A stretch of DNA of 64,000 bases from Kovacikia minuta CCNUW1. Lineage in GTDB: Bacteria > Cyanobacteriota > Cyanobacteriia > Leptolyngbyales > Leptolyngbyaceae. The notes beneath the pieces were generated by a model, which was given only the letters and a program-made list of their open reading frames with translations, did not search any database and was not told where the DNA came from. Positions within the stretch are counted from its first letter, which is position 1. Every line of letters begins with the position of its first letter. A program made the position numbers and the translations under genes. Positions 39,143-48,756 of this stretch are shown piece by piece. The DNA lies in contig NZ_CP083582.1 of the NCBI RefSeq assembly GCF_020091585.1, positions 6,520,536 through 6,584,535 of the forward strand, written 5' to 3'.

Positions 39143-39355
39143 TCATCCACCACCCACAATGGTGACAATTTCCAGGCGATCGCCCGCTTTCAGCTCCGTT
39201 TTTTCCCAAAACTGGCGATGCAGAATCTCCCCGTTATACTCCACTGCTACCATGCGAGGATTCATGCCCAAGGTTTCTAGAAATTCGGGTAAGGAGATGT
39301 TGGCAGGACAGGTTTTCGATTCACCATTCACTTGAAGCGCAATTTGGTCAGACAT
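39143..39355 (-). CDS. thiS: sulfur carrier protein ThiS
   Basis: The protein has 70 residues with a ubiquitin-like fold pattern (IALQVNGESKTCPANISLPEFLETLG) and ends in the required Gly-Gly (IVTIVGGG). ThiS carries sulfur as a C-terminal thiocarboxylate to thiazole synthase (ThiG) in thiamine synthesis. No other thi gene lies in the window. It is downstream of, and on the same strand as, the half-MITE and IS110 region. Confidence 0.92.
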   Translation of the reverse strand: MSDQIALQVNGESKTCPANISLPEFLETLGMNPRMVAVEYNGEILHRQFWEKTELKAGDRLEIVTIVGGG

Positions 39356-39443
39356 AATTGGAAGTGATTGAAGGCAGAGGGCAGAAGTCAGAAGTTGGAG
39401 TCGTTAGGATTAAGCCAGGGGAGCAAAGGGACAGCGGACATGC

Positions 39444-40266
39444 CTACTGAACGACCTTAACCACAGTGCCCAAACTAACTTGTTTGAACAGATCTTCAAT
39501 ATCCTTGTTGTACATCCGCACACAGCCGTGGGAAGCAGGTCTACCAACCGATTTGGGATTGGGAGTGCCGTGAAACCCGATCCAGTTTTTGCCGTCCGTC
39601 CAGAACCCTATCCAGTAACGCCCCAGGGGATTTTCAGGATCACCACCTGGAATGACCACCCCCTTTTGCAAAGGGTGAATCCAAATTGGGTCTCTGATCT
39701 TCTGCACCACCTGGTAGGTTCCTTGTGGCGTTTCCCAGCCCGGGACGACCGATCGCGATCGGGTAACTCTTGATCACTTTGTTGCCTTTATACAAAAGCA
39801 CCCGACGACGGCTCAATCGAATTTCTAAGCGCATTGCTTCCGCTTGAGACTCTGAGCTTGCTGGAGAATCGGGTTTGGGGGAAGACGCTGGGTTGGTTTG
39901 AGAACCGGATGGAGCAGTTTCTTGCAGCGGATTCTGGAAAGGTGGCTTGGGTAAGACAATCACATTTCCCGGTTGGCTGTGGATATCAGGCGGGGGGCTG
40001 ACAGGTGGTACAACGGGAGCATCCGGCGGATTGGCAGGCGATACGGTCGAACCATCCACAGGATTGGCAGGGGGAGGGGTGGCATCACCAGCGGGAATCA
40101 GGGGTGGAGTGGTTAAGTCACCAGCGGGGCTGACAGGGGGAGGGGTGTCCTCAGATGTCGGATTGGCTGGCTGAATGCGCGTGTCCTGTGCTGAGGCGAT
40201 CGCTCCGGGAAGCAAAATTCCAACCGTTAATAACGTACAAACAAACCTGACCGATCGATACAACAT
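39444..40266 (-). pseudogene. L,D-transpeptidase (YkuD) with Pro-rich linker, frame broken by one base
   Basis: The first frame (39640-40266) encodes a signal peptide (about 1-26), a Pro/Ala-rich linker (about 30-130) and the start of a YkuD domain (RLEIRLSRRRVLLYKGNKVIKSYPIAIGRPG). The second frame (from 39444) supplies the rest, including the active-site motif HGTPNPKSVGRPASHGCVRM with the catalytic Cys. An extra base at about 39740 shifts the frame. Without it the protein reads IGRPGWETPQGTYQVVQKI and is complete (about 270 residues). YkuD enzymes form 3-3 peptidoglycan cross-links or attach proteins to the wall in the periplasm. Confidence 0.85.
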
Positions 40267-40461
40267 ACTCAGCAGACAAGCAACAGCGGTTTAGATCATT
40301 GTAAACGGCAAACCGCCCTGGTAAAAACACGGAGAGATGTTACCGATTGAACGCTCCAGTAACTTTCGCCTAACTTATTCCCTAACTTATCTTTCCTCAC
40401 CCCCGCAGACCTCCAGCGCAGGGATAGTTGAATTATCAAATTGATTTGGAGGTTACCAACC

Positions 40462-40893
40462 ATGATTACCTATCAAAACGCTGATATTCGCAGCATCCTG
40501 AATGGTCTGGGCTACAGAAGCCGACTCAATACGAATGATCCCGACTTTCCCGTTTCCCTCGATAACTCCGATCTAACCGATGCGCCAACCCAAAAGGCAC
40601 TGATGAAATTTCAGGTAGACTACAACCTTCCCATCACAGGAATTGCGGATGATGCCACACTTCTTGCCATGCAGGAGGAGATCAACGTTCTCCACAATGA
40701 ATTGAACCAACTCCTGGGAACAACTATTCCCCTTGATCAACCGTTCTATGGTGACCAAACCATTGCTGCCATTAAACAGTTTCAGAACTACACCGTCAAT
40801 GGTGCTTACGTCACGATCGATGGACTGGCAAGTTTTCCCCTCCGCGAAGAACTTTATACAACCCTCAACCCAGAAGTTCCGGTAGCCGTCTAG
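40462..40893 (+). CDS. small peptidoglycan-binding-like protein
   Basis: The protein has 143 residues from ATG 40462, chosen because GGAGG (40448-40452) lies nine bases before it. Two segments resemble the PG_binding_1 helix bundle: PTQKALMKFQVDYNLPITGIAD and DQTIAAIKQFQNYTVNG. No signal peptide is seen, which is unusual for a wall-binding protein. It lies divergent from the L,D-transpeptidase, and a shared wall-related role is possible. Confidence 0.7.
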   Translation: MITYQNADIRSILNGLGYRSRLNTNDPDFPVSLDNSDLTDAPTQKALMKFQVDYNLPITGIADDATLLAMQEEINVLHNELNQLLGTTIPLDQPFYGDQTIAAIKQFQNYTVNGAYVTIDGLASFPLREELYTTLNPEVPVAV

Positions 40894-40946
40894 CCAGGAA
40901 GCGGAATGCTATTCGCCTCATCTTCTGGCAGTAAGAGATCAGTAAA

Positions 40947-40975
40947 GGGTGCGTCAGGCAATGCCTGACGCACCC
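40947..40975. terminator. perfect hairpin between convergent genes
   Basis: GGGTGCGTCAGG (40947-40958) / CCTGACGCACCC (40964-40975) forms a 12-base perfect stem with a five-base loop. It sits between the 40462-40893 gene and psaL, which converge. There is no T-run, so it may be a dispersed palindrome used as a bidirectional terminator. Confidence 0.55.
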
Positions 40976-40998
40976 TGGGAAGTTCCCCAGGGGGTCAG

Positions 40999-41538
40999 TT
41001 AAGACCCCAAAAACTCTGAGAAACCTTTGATTAGATCAATACTGGTCAGAATGAAGTAGGCAAAGGCAGCACCACCAACGCCACCAATTAAAAAGCCACC
41101 CGCATACTCGTTCCAGCCCTCACCTTCCCGCAGTTCCCTGGGAGGGTTGGGGGTTGTAATTGTTGCGACTGGAGCCGGGGGATCACTGGCGGCATAGAGC
41201 GAAATAGCCAGGGTAGAAATAATAATTGTACTAATGGTGGCGAGCAATCCTACCAGGTTCCCAACCACTGTCAGCCGCAGGGGATTAAATGTCACGAAGG
41301 GACCAAGCAACCAGTAACCATGCGCCAGTCCAACTTCTAATCCACGTCTGAATGGGGACAACCCGCGTCGGTAGGCAGGCAAGTTGTTGATCAACGTTTT
41401 GGTTAAACCGGAAGAATTAATTGGAGTTGCAAGATTGCCAAGCTGAGGATCATTCCACGCGGGATAGACCACTTCACGGTTTCTCGGATCTTTAGGATTA
41501 TCAGCAGAGCGATCGATTCTTTCGACAACGTTAGTCAT
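40999..41538 (-). CDS. psaL: photosystem I reaction centre subunit XI
   Basis: The protein has 179 residues from ATG 41538, with GGAG nine bases before it; an upstream in-frame ATG at 41553 is less likely. The N-terminus carries the PsaL hallmark (LATPINSSGLTKTLINNLPAYR) and the chlorophyll-contact segment RRGLEVGLAHGYWLLGPF. Three membrane helices follow. PsaL sits at the trimer/tetramer interface of photosystem I in the thylakoid. No psaI is seen beside it. The 881-base upstream gap separates it from a divergent large membrane protein gene. Confidence 0.96.
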   Translation of the reverse strand: MTNVVERIDRSADNPKDPRNREVVYPAWNDPQLGNLATPINSSGLTKTLINNLPAYRRGLSPFRRGLEVGLAHGYWLLGPFVTFNPLRLTVVGNLVGLLATISTIIISTLAISLYAASDPPAPVATITTPNPPRELREGEGWNEYAGGFLIGGVGGAAFAYFILTSIDLIKGFSEFLGS

Positions 41539-42419
41539 ATTCCGCGGCTCCATGCAAATAACAGGACAGTGGAATTAGCTTATAGAACCTTGCTTCCACA
41601 AGCATCTTTCTTAAGCTGCAAAGCACAAAGAGAAAAGATGGCATGAACAACACAAAGCATAGTAACAATTGAGATCACAATTGAAAAAGCAGCGGGCAAA
41701 AGGAAAGAGAATTACCCATTTTCTTCTGCCTTCCGCCACCTAATCTCAGTCTTAATCTCGGTCTTAGATCTAGAAACTTGTCACTGATTCGCACAAGAAT
41801 CACGCTCCAGCAATTTTATTCAGGGATCAGCGTCCCAATAAAATCCTAGGTTGAAGGGGTGGATGGGTGAATGAGTGGATGAAAGCGGGATGTTATTACT
41901 TAGCGATTCCCTTAAGTCGTAAGAAGAAACCTTATAAACCTCTAATTTTTCTGGGAAGATCGAGAATCTTTCTTTCCCAGGTGATTGAGAATTACAAGCT
42001 GCAAACGAAACAGTAGGCAAGCGAAATATAACTTTTGAACGAGGTTAAAAAACCTTAGATGTAAGAAGTTATGAGGAGCAGCAAAACCTGATTGAGAATT
42101 ACACAAGTGCTTGCTTTACCTGAAATCACAAAACAGGCGAAAAGCAGATTTTCGAACTCAGTTGAAATTGTTGCCCAAACACTTTGTCAATCCTGCACAG
42201 ATAGCTTTTTAAAACCCAAAAGTGCTATTCAGGGGCTAGATTCATCCAGCAATCTGCCCTTTGCTGATTTGGATGGATTCTCACTTTCGAGAGATGTAAG
42301 TCTCTGTGCTTGGATGGATTCTTAAACTACATGGGTATCTATTTAATCTGTCTAGGAAATAGATTACAAAACCACTTCGCACTTAACCGTTTACAGAAGG
42401 CTTACTTCCAGGAGAGGAT
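41539..42419. other. 881-base divergent intergenic region
   Basis: This region holds the promoters of psaL (leftward) and of the 1044-residue protein (rightward). It is A/T-richer than average and contains no coding frame I can support. GGATGGATTCT occurs twice (about 42271 and 42313), and the only notable small inverted sequence lies around 42285-42305. A long leader or a small RNA cannot be excluded. Confidence 0.5.
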
Positions 42420-45400
42420 ATGGTTGGAATTACATCAATCACGGGGCCATTTGGCACGGGGTTGTTTGGGAAACTGGTTTGGCTTGCCCAAGCCCCACTC
42501 AACCCCGATACATCAAACCTAACGACCCCTGAAGCCGCATCAGTCGTATTTTCAGGACCACACTTTTTCACCGCTTTGGTATCAGGGGTTTTGTTAGCCT
42601 TTGGGTTTCAACTTCTGTTTACAAACCTTTCAGTTGCAGCCGGAATTTCCTATTTGGGGCGTTCCTCCAGTTCCGATGACGACTCGGAGGGAGGTGGCAT
42701 CTCAGTGCGCAAGATCGGCACCGGAGTAGGGTTGTGGACCCTGATTACCGTTACGATCGCCCTTTTTGCTGCCTGTTACCTGGCTGTACAAATGAGTTTG
42801 CTCACGGCACCTCTGCTAGGAGCGACGGTTGGTTTAGTCATTTGGGCAACCTACTTCTCGTTGTTGGCTTGGGTTAGTTCGACCACGATCGGTTCCCTGG
42901 TTGGCTCCGTCGTCGGAGCAGCCACATCTGGTTTTCAAGCCATTCTGGGCACTGCTTCTGCCGCCATTGGTGGTAAAGCAGCCCAGCATCAGGTTGTATC
43001 CACCGCTGAAGCCGTTGCCGCCGCTGTGCGGAACGAGCTAACCGCTGGTGTTGATCCAGAGCACATCCGTGATTCGATTCAAGATTACATTGGACGGTTG
43101 CGCTTACCAGAATTTGATGTGTCTCGCATTCGGGGAGATTTTGAGAATCTGTTAAATGATCCAGAGTTTGTCGAACTGGCTGATAACAATGACTTGCGCC
43201 ATATCGATCGCCAGACTTTCATCGATCTAATTAGCCGTCGCACGGACTTCACCAAAGAAGAAGTAACCCGACTCGCCGACTTGCTGGAAGGTGTCTGGCG
43301 GCAAACCCTAGGCCGACGGCAAAAACGGGATCAAACCGCAGAATTGGTGGATTATCTACAATCGACCCAACCGGGGCAGCTGAAGATAGATGAGCTGAAC
43401 GCTAAACTCGATCGCCTGTTAGCAGAACGGGGCCAAGCGCAGTCTTCCCCCGCGGATCAGAAAAACACGATGGGGCTACAGCAAACCCTACAGTCTGGTT
43501 TAAACACAGCAATTGGGCTGCTAATGGGGCGTACAGACCTATCAGATATTGACCTCGAAAAAATTCTGGATCGGGTCAAATCAGCGCCTGATAAGGTCAC
43601 TGAACAAACCAGCAAAGTGGTCAAACAGTTGAAGGGCGATGGTCAGGATGTCTCTGCTCCCAGCCCAATTCGAACGGATGTGGAATACTATCTGCTAAAT
43701 ACCTATTCCTGGCAGATGAACCCCACCACGATCGCCAGAGATTTTCGCAACGTTCTTTATGATCCGGATGCCGATCCCGGTGAAGTTGCGGATCAGGTCT
43801 CACGGCTGAATCGTTCCTATTTTGTTGACCTGCTGACTTCCCGCGGCGTTTTCTCCCAGGATCGTATCCAAACCATTGCCAACGAACTAGAGGCAATTCG
43901 GTTAGAGGTTCTGACTTCTGCCCGCACTGCCAAGGAACGGGAGATTGCCTCCGATTTGAGACAGCGGGTTGAAATTTATCTGACGTTGACTCCTAAAGAG
44001 CAGCTTTATTCCGAAGATAACCTGCCAGCGTTTCAAGCACTTTTACAGGATGCTGATGCAGACTATGAAACTCTGTCCCAGCGGCTCGCCCCCTATTATC
44101 GTGATGCATTACGACCGATCCTGCTGCAACGTCAGGATGTCACCCCTGTTGAAGCAGAAGCGATTCTAAATTCGTTGGATAAAACCCGCGATCGCGTTTT
44201 ATTTGAATCCCAATCCCTCAACCAGCAGGCAAAAGATCGCTTTTTAGCGCAGCAACAAAAGCTGGAAGATTATCTTCGCCATACCGGCAAAGCTGAATTG
44301 AATCCTGAGGGCATCAAGCGTGATCTGAAACTGCTCCTGTCCGATCCCCAAACCGGGCTTGCTTCCTTGCGCTATCGGGCCTCTAACTTTGACCGTGACA
44401 CCTTCGTTAAACTATTGAGTCAACGGGAAGACATGACCGAGACAGAGGCCTATCAGATTATCGACCAGGTGGAATCCAATTGGAACGGTCTGTTGAATTC
44501 TCCCCATATGGTCGTTGATACCGTGAAGGATAAATACGATCAAACGCTCACCTCGATCTCGGATTATTTGCGTGGAACCAATCTGGAAGAACTTGATCCA
44601 GATGGGATTCAGCGAGATCTGTCCAAACTCCTGAGTGATCCGAAGGAAGGAACCGTAGCGCTGCGGCGACGGTTAGCCAGAGTCGATCGGGAAACCCTGG
44701 TGCGGCTACTCAGCCAACGGCAAGACCTATCCCCAGAGCAGGTGAACCGTACCATCGATCAGGTGCAGGAAGCCATTCGCAAGATTGTGCGATCGCCCCG
44801 TCGATTGGCATTGCGGGCACAACAACAGGTGATCGATTTTGAGACTTCTGTAGAAGATTACCTCCGCAATACGGACAAAGACGAGTTGAACCCAGAAGGC
44901 ATCAAGCGAGATCTGAGCTTGCTGGTGCAATCTCCCCAGGTTGGTTTGCAGAGTTTGGGCGATCGCCTTTCCCGGTTTGACCGCACAACCCTGGTTGCGC
45001 TTCTGGCTCAGCGCAAAGATATGACCCCCGAAGAAGCCGATCGAATTGTGGCTCAAGTTGAAGCGACCCGCGATCAAATCTTGAATCAGGTCCGCCAGAT
45101 TCAATATCGGATTCAGGAAATTATCGATCGCATCTTTGGGCGGATTCGGGACTACCTCAACTCTCTGGATCGCCCTGAACTCAACTATGACAGCATTCGG
45201 CAGGATGTTCGAACCCTGTTTGACGACCCCCAAGCTGGATTTGACGCACTGCGCGATCGCCTCAGCCATTTTGACCGGAATACCCTGGTCGCCCTGATTA
45301 GCTCCCGCAGAGACATTTCCGAAGCAGACGCAAACCGTGTGATTGACCAAATTGAATCTGCTCGAAACAGTGTGTTGAACCGGGCTGAACGGATTCAGCA

Positions 45401-45554
45401 AGAGGTGCAAAAGCGGGTAGAAGCCGTAAAATATCAGGCTCAACGGCAAGTCGAGGAAACTCGTAAAGCAGCCGCAACCGCTGCCTGGTGGCTATTCCTG
45501 ACAGCCCTGGTTTCAGCGATCGCATCTGCGGGTGCAGGCATCCTTGCGACTTGA
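42420..45554 (+). CDS. 1044-residue membrane protein built of seven ~80-residue repeats
   Basis: Several N-terminal membrane helices (about 45-170) are followed by a long soluble region and one C-terminal membrane helix (about 1020-1042). The soluble region contains at least seven copies of a unit of the form xxxxDYLRxTxxxELNPEGIKRDL, then LLxDP, then LxxRLSxFDRxTLVxLLSQRxDMTxEEAxxIxDQVE. They start near residues 213, 420, 515, 617, 712, 812 and 901. The last four are clearly the most alike. AGGAGAGG lies just before ATG. No enzymatic motif is visible. The shape suggests a membrane-tethered scaffold or tether; the family is not recognised. A terminator follows 100 bases downstream. Confidence 0.85.
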   Translation: MVGITSITGPFGTGLFGKLVWLAQAPLNPDTSNLTTPEAASVVFSGPHFFTALVSGVLLAFGFQLLFTNLSVAAGISYLGRSSSSDDDSEGGGISVRKIGTGVGLWTLITVTIALFAACYLAVQMSLLTAPLLGATVGLVIWATYFSLLAWVSSTTIGSLVGSVVGAATSGFQAILGTASAAIGGKAAQHQVVSTAEAVAAAVRNELTAGVDPEHIRDSIQDYIGRLRLPEFDVSRIRGDFENLLNDPEFVELADNNDLRHIDRQTFIDLISRRTDFTKEEVTRLADLLEGVWRQTLGRRQKRDQTAELVDYLQSTQPGQLKIDELNAKLDRLLAERGQAQSSPADQKNTMGLQQTLQSGLNTAIGLLMGRTDLSDIDLEKILDRVKSAPDKVTEQTSKVVKQLKGDGQDVSAPSPIRTDVEYYLLNTYSWQMNPTTIARDFRNVLYDPDADPGEVADQVSRLNRSYFVDLLTSRGVFSQDRIQTIANELEAIRLEVLTSARTAKEREIASDLRQRVEIYLTLTPKEQLYSEDNLPAFQALLQDADADYETLSQRLAPYYRDALRPILLQRQDVTPVEAEAILNSLDKTRDRVLFESQSLNQQAKDRFLAQQQKLEDYLRHTGKAELNPEGIKRDLKLLLSDPQTGLASLRYRASNFDRDTFVKLLSQREDMTETEAYQIIDQVESNWNGLLNSPHMVVDTVKDKYDQTLTSISDYLRGTNLEELDPDGIQRDLSKLLSDPKEGTVALRRRLARVDRETLVRLLSQRQDLSPEQVNRTIDQVQEAIRKIVRSPRRLALRAQQQVIDFETSVEDYLRNTDKDELNPEGIKRDLSLLVQSPQVGLQSLGDRLSRFDRTTLVALLAQRKDMTPEEADRIVAQVEATRDQILNQVRQIQYRIQEIIDRIFGRIRDYLNSLDRPELNYDSIRQDVRTLFDDPQAGFDALRDRLSHFDRNTLVALISSRRDISEADANRVIDQIESARNSVLNRAERIQQEVQKRVEAVKYQAQRQVEETRKAAATAAWWLFLTALVSAIASAGAGILAT

Positions 45555-45653
45555 GGTGTCAGGTGGTAGGTGGCAGGGGTTAGGGGAAATGCCAATGACG
45601 AATGACTAATCCCCTATTCCTTCCCTACTCCCCCTTCGCAGAAAGTCTTTTCC

Positions 45654-45688
45654 GCCCTTCTCCCGGCCCTGTGAGGAGGGCTTTTTTT
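45654..45688 (+). terminator. rho-independent terminator
   Basis: GCCCTTCTC (45654-45662) pairs with GAGGAGGGC (45673-45681) with one G-T pair, and seven Ts follow (45682-45688). It lies 100 bases after the 1044-residue protein gene. Dispersed repeat sequence (AACTTAAAACTCAAAAC type) fills the remainder of the gap to 45876. Confidence 0.85.
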
Positions 45689-45876
45689 AATATAAAAATT
45701 TGCCCATCACTCAAAAACCAATTCAAAACTTAAAACTCAAAACTTAAAACTCTTTTCCCTTTCCCTACCCCCTATTGCCTACCTCCTATTAAACGATTGC
45801 CTCTCTCAAGGTTGATGAATTTACTAACGAGACAAGCGTCAATGGAGACACATCCAACCATTATTTGGAGGTGAAA

Positions 45877-46317
45877 ATGAGCTTATTTCAATATCTTCGC
45901 AAGACGTTTATTGCATTAACGCTGGTATTAGTTCTTGTGACAACTTCTGCCTGTAGTGCAGTTGCCCAACAGGATCGAACGAGCTATCAACCAGGTGCCA
46001 GCACTGGTGCCGGATATGCAGCCCTATCACGGGGTGATACCGCACAGGGTCAAAATTTTGGAGATTGGGTGGTTAAAACCAGCCAGGGTTTAATTCAAGA
46101 TGCCTATGTACGCGATAACAACAAACTAGGCGTTGTGATCTCACCTCAGGTGCGTCCAAAAGAGGTAAAACCCCTCGCCCAGTCTCTCGTCCAAGGTTTT
46201 CGGCGCAGCGCAACTCCCAATCGGGACTTAACTGTTTTGGTTTACGCACCTGATAAGCAGTTGCTTCTGTCTGCCCGTTATAACCCCCAATCAAAACAAA
46301 TTGAATACAACAGCTAA
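45877..46317 (+). CDS. small putative lipoprotein
   Basis: The protein has 146 residues from ATG 45877, with GGAGGTG at 45866-45872. The signal peptide ends with a lipobox-like TSAC (Cys about 26). The mature region starts with a Gly/Ser-rich linker and then an alpha/beta region (DWVVKTSQGLIQDAYVRDNNKLGVVIS, DLTVLVYAPDKQLLLSARYN). I see a cyanobacterial hypothetical pattern but no named family. The second half resembles a small membrane-associated sensor or assembly module. Confidence 0.75.
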   Translation: MSLFQYLRKTFIALTLVLVLVTTSACSAVAQQDRTSYQPGASTGAGYAALSRGDTAQGQNFGDWVVKTSQGLIQDAYVRDNNKLGVVISPQVRPKEVKPLAQSLVQGFRRSATPNRDLTVLVYAPDKQLLLSARYNPQSKQIEYNS

Positions 46318-46437
46318 TGCAATTTTGAATCCAAAATTTCTTGCATAGATTGAATTGATGCAGGAAACCTAATGTCCACAAATACCATTTGGACTTTCAA
46401 ATTCTAAAAACTTACTGTGACGAAGGAGATTCGAAAA

Positions 46438-46953
46438 ATGCCAAGTAGTGATGAATACAAACGCCAAATTATGCAAGATCTGGCGCAGGGAGATAAGGAA
46501 ACATTGGGCGATGTTGACTCTTCCAATGAATATCAAAACTTTGATGATTTTGCCCGTCGATCGTCGCGCGAAGAACGTCGCCACCTGTTTGGTCAATCCT
46601 TTCACCCCGATCGCATCCCCTCCAATCAAATGGAGCCTGAACTCCAAAAGGCGATCGGGCAAATTCAACCCAAGGAACGAGATGATGTTGCCAAAGAGTT
46701 CATCAACCATTTCAAAAAGCGTGGGTTGAGCGATCGTGATCTGGAGAGCCAGTTGGGGCTTTCAACCCACCACGCCAGTCGCATGAATACGGATGATGTC
46801 AGTAAGCTGGCTGCGTTCGCCTACCATAACCATCCCGACATTTTCCAGGATGTGCTGGCTGATCAACCGATCATTGTCAAATTTCTCAGCAATCCAGTTG
46901 TCGGTGCTGCGCTGGGTGCGATCGCTGCTAAATGGATGGGTGGTCGTAAGTAA
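46438..46953 (+). CDS. hypothetical soluble protein
   Basis: The protein has 171 residues from ATG 46438, because AAGGAG (about 46421-46426) fits this start better than an upstream GTG. It is acidic and helical. The N-terminus reads SSDEYKRQIMQDLAQGD, and the middle is Arg/Asp-rich (ARRSSREERRHLFGQSF). The C-terminal part contains ADQPIIVKFLSNPVVGAALGAIAAKWMGGRK, a Gly/Ala-rich hydrophobic helix that could insert in a membrane. No family is recognised. Confidence 0.75.
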   Translation: MPSSDEYKRQIMQDLAQGDKETLGDVDSSNEYQNFDDFARRSSREERRHLFGQSFHPDRIPSNQMEPELQKAIGQIQPKERDDVAKEFINHFKKRGLSDRDLESQLGLSTHHASRMNTDDVSKLAAFAYHNHPDIFQDVLADQPIIVKFLSNPVVGAALGAIAAKWMGGRK

Positions 46954-47005
46954 ATTTGGTAGGGTCGATAACAAATGACAACTCACCAATGACAACAGTT
47001 CACAG

Positions 47006-47599
47006 ATGTCTATAACCGAGAAAGATGTCCTATCAAGGGCATCTTTTCCTTGTTCATTTAACGAAATGATGACTAACCAGACTCTTCCTCAGACCTTACA
47101 AAGCATCATCACTGCCAATGATGATCCTGATACTATTTTCTCCGCGTTGTTACCCGAATTAGGTAACGTGCTGAATTGCGATCGCTGCTTTCTCTATTTG
47201 CGAAATCCGTTTGAGAAAATTGGCAAGGTGACGCACTGCTGGCGTCGGAGTCCACAATTTCCTAATATCGGTGATCCAGACTGGCAACAGGAACCAGAAA
47301 GTCTGCTTCAGGAAGATCCCCTTTTTGCTGCTTCTGTGCGGGCAGAACCGAGCATTTTTGTAGAAGATGTGGAAACCGCCAGCCCAGAGGTCGTGAATTT
47401 GGCATTTGAGCGAAAACACTTTGGACACAGAGCGCTGATTCATTCGCACCTAATAGAAGCGGGGCTGCTTTGGGGCGTCTTGCAGCCCTGTGTGTTTAAC
47501 CAACCCCGTGTTTGGACAGAATTTGATCGTAACCTCATTGCCCAGGTAGAACAGGCAATTACGCCCCTGGCGATCGCCGTGGTTAAAGCCGCGAAGTAA
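47006..47599 (+). CDS. stand-alone GAF-domain protein
   Basis: The protein has 197 residues; a start at ATG 47066 (177 residues) is equally possible, since neither has a good ribosome binding site. Residues about 30-190 form a GAF domain with DRCFLYLRNP and the HFGHRALIHSHLIEAGLLWGVLQPCVF strand-loop-strand region. There is no output domain, so it would act by binding a small molecule and a partner protein. The bilin-binding CH motif is missing. It lies upstream of a DUF3891-like gene, separated by a strong hairpin. Confidence 0.8.
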   Translation: MSITEKDVLSRASFPCSFNEMMTNQTLPQTLQSIITANDDPDTIFSALLPELGNVLNCDRCFLYLRNPFEKIGKVTHCWRRSPQFPNIGDPDWQQEPESLLQEDPLFAASVRAEPSIFVEDVETASPEVVNLAFERKHFGHRALIHSHLIEAGLLWGVLQPCVFNQPRVWTEFDRNLIAQVEQAITPLAIAVVKAAK

Positions 47600-47625
47600 A
47601 CAAACAAGCATTGAGTAAGTATACA

Positions 47626-47657
47626 GTTCCCCGACTTCTTTGGAGAAGTCGGGGAAC
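47626..47657 (+). terminator. strong hairpin downstream of the GAF gene
   Basis: GTTCCCCGACTTC (47626-47638) pairs perfectly with GAAGTCGGGGAAC (47645-47657) around a six-base loop. A run of seven Ts follows nine bases later, so termination is possible. A related, less perfect hairpin occurs near 51412-51440, which suggests a dispersed palindrome. Confidence 0.6.
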
Positions 47658-47691
47658 TTGGGTCACAATTTTTTTACAAGGACGAAACCGC

Positions 47692-48423
47692 ATGATTGTC
47701 AACTTGACTGAAAATGGTTGGGAAATTATCTATCACCGCGCCCATGCACTACTGGCAGCTCAATTAGCCGGACAGTGGCGGAAATCCGATTCTCCAGTCC
47801 GCCTCTATGAAACGATCGCGGCGATTTCCCACCATGATGATTTGGAAAAAGAATGGGAAGGAAACGAATTGACTGACGCGGGTGCCCCACTTGATTTCAC
47901 CCTGGATCATGACTCTTCCCTAGAAAAAATAAAAGCACTCCTCACCAGTGCCCGCTATCGGGGACGCTGGGTAACTTTTCTGACCTCTAAGCACATTTGT
48001 TTCCTCAATCAAACCCAGCGGGGGAAATCATCCGAATGGGACGAGTTTCTAAACCAACAATTGGAACTTCAGGAACAGTGGCGGAAAGAACTTGGCATTG
48101 ATCAGGATGAGGCAGAACGAGCCTATCAATTTATGCGGTGGTGCGATCGCCTATCACTGATTCTGGCTCAGAAAAAGATTCCTGATGCTGGACGGGCTTT
48201 AGAAATTACCAGCGGCATCGATGGACAACGATATGACATTCGAGAACTGGCAGATGGTAGGGTCACCGTCGAACCCTGGCCCTTTGGAGCCGACGAATTT
48301 ACCGTGAATGTGGAGTCTTGTCAGCTTTCAGAGTTAAAATTCCGCGACAACAAAGCCCTCACCAAAGCGCTACAGGAGGCTCCGATTGAAGTTTTGGAAT
48401 GGACTTTTGCGAAACAGCAATAG
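47692..48423 (+). CDS. DUF3891-family protein
   Basis: The protein has 243 residues from ATG 47692; the in-frame extension to 47611 overlaps the hairpin and has no ribosome binding site. The pattern MIVNLTENGWEIIYHRAHALLAAQLAGQW, then ISHHDDLEKEWEGN, matches the DUF3891 family of conserved bacterial proteins, which has an all-helical HD-like arrangement of His and Asp. Function is unknown. The C-terminal region is beta-rich (VTVEPWPFGADEFTVNVES). Confidence 0.8.
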   Translation: MIVNLTENGWEIIYHRAHALLAAQLAGQWRKSDSPVRLYETIAAISHHDDLEKEWEGNELTDAGAPLDFTLDHDSSLEKIKALLTSARYRGRWVTFLTSKHICFLNQTQRGKSSEWDEFLNQQLELQEQWRKELGIDQDEAERAYQFMRWCDRLSLILAQKKIPDAGRALEITSGIDGQRYDIRELADGRVTVEPWPFGADEFTVNVESCQLSELKFRDNKALTKALQEAPIEVLEWTFAKQQ

Positions 48424-48756
48424 ACACAATTGATGCGATACAGCAACCCCAGTTGAGATGGAAGAAAACCTTTGAGAGTAAGCGCTATCAGCGATCGGCT
48501 TTTTGCTAATCGCTGACTGCTAACCGCTAAATAATAAAGCCTGACTCAGAACGGATTGAGGACTGCGATAGCGATCCTATCTGGATTGTGAAAGGGCTTT
48601 CCCGGAGGGAAAAACGTTCACAACTCTCCTTTTTCACAAATGATTCAGGACTGCTATATAGATGAGGAAATATTAAGTCAATCTCAACAACGGTACCAGA
48701 GTGGTCAAGTCGGGAATTCTAAACCTATCGGTATAAGCTGAAGGAACTGACGGGCG
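48424..48756. other. 333-base gap, no supported gene
   Basis: This region contains GCGATCGG sites and a stretch (about 48693-48745) with a tRNA-like D-arm sequence (GAGTGGTCAAGTCGGG), but no matching acceptor stem or T-arm is found. The TTG-started kinase follows. Confidence 0.45.

Noticed and set aside
40947-40975. Operator for psaL
   Set aside because: The perfect palindrome lies at the 3' ends of two convergent genes, so a terminator or dispersed palindrome is more likely.
48690-48750. tRNA-like sequence (GAGTGGTCAAGTCGGG)
   Set aside because: No acceptor stem, T-arm or CCA-compatible end could be built around it.
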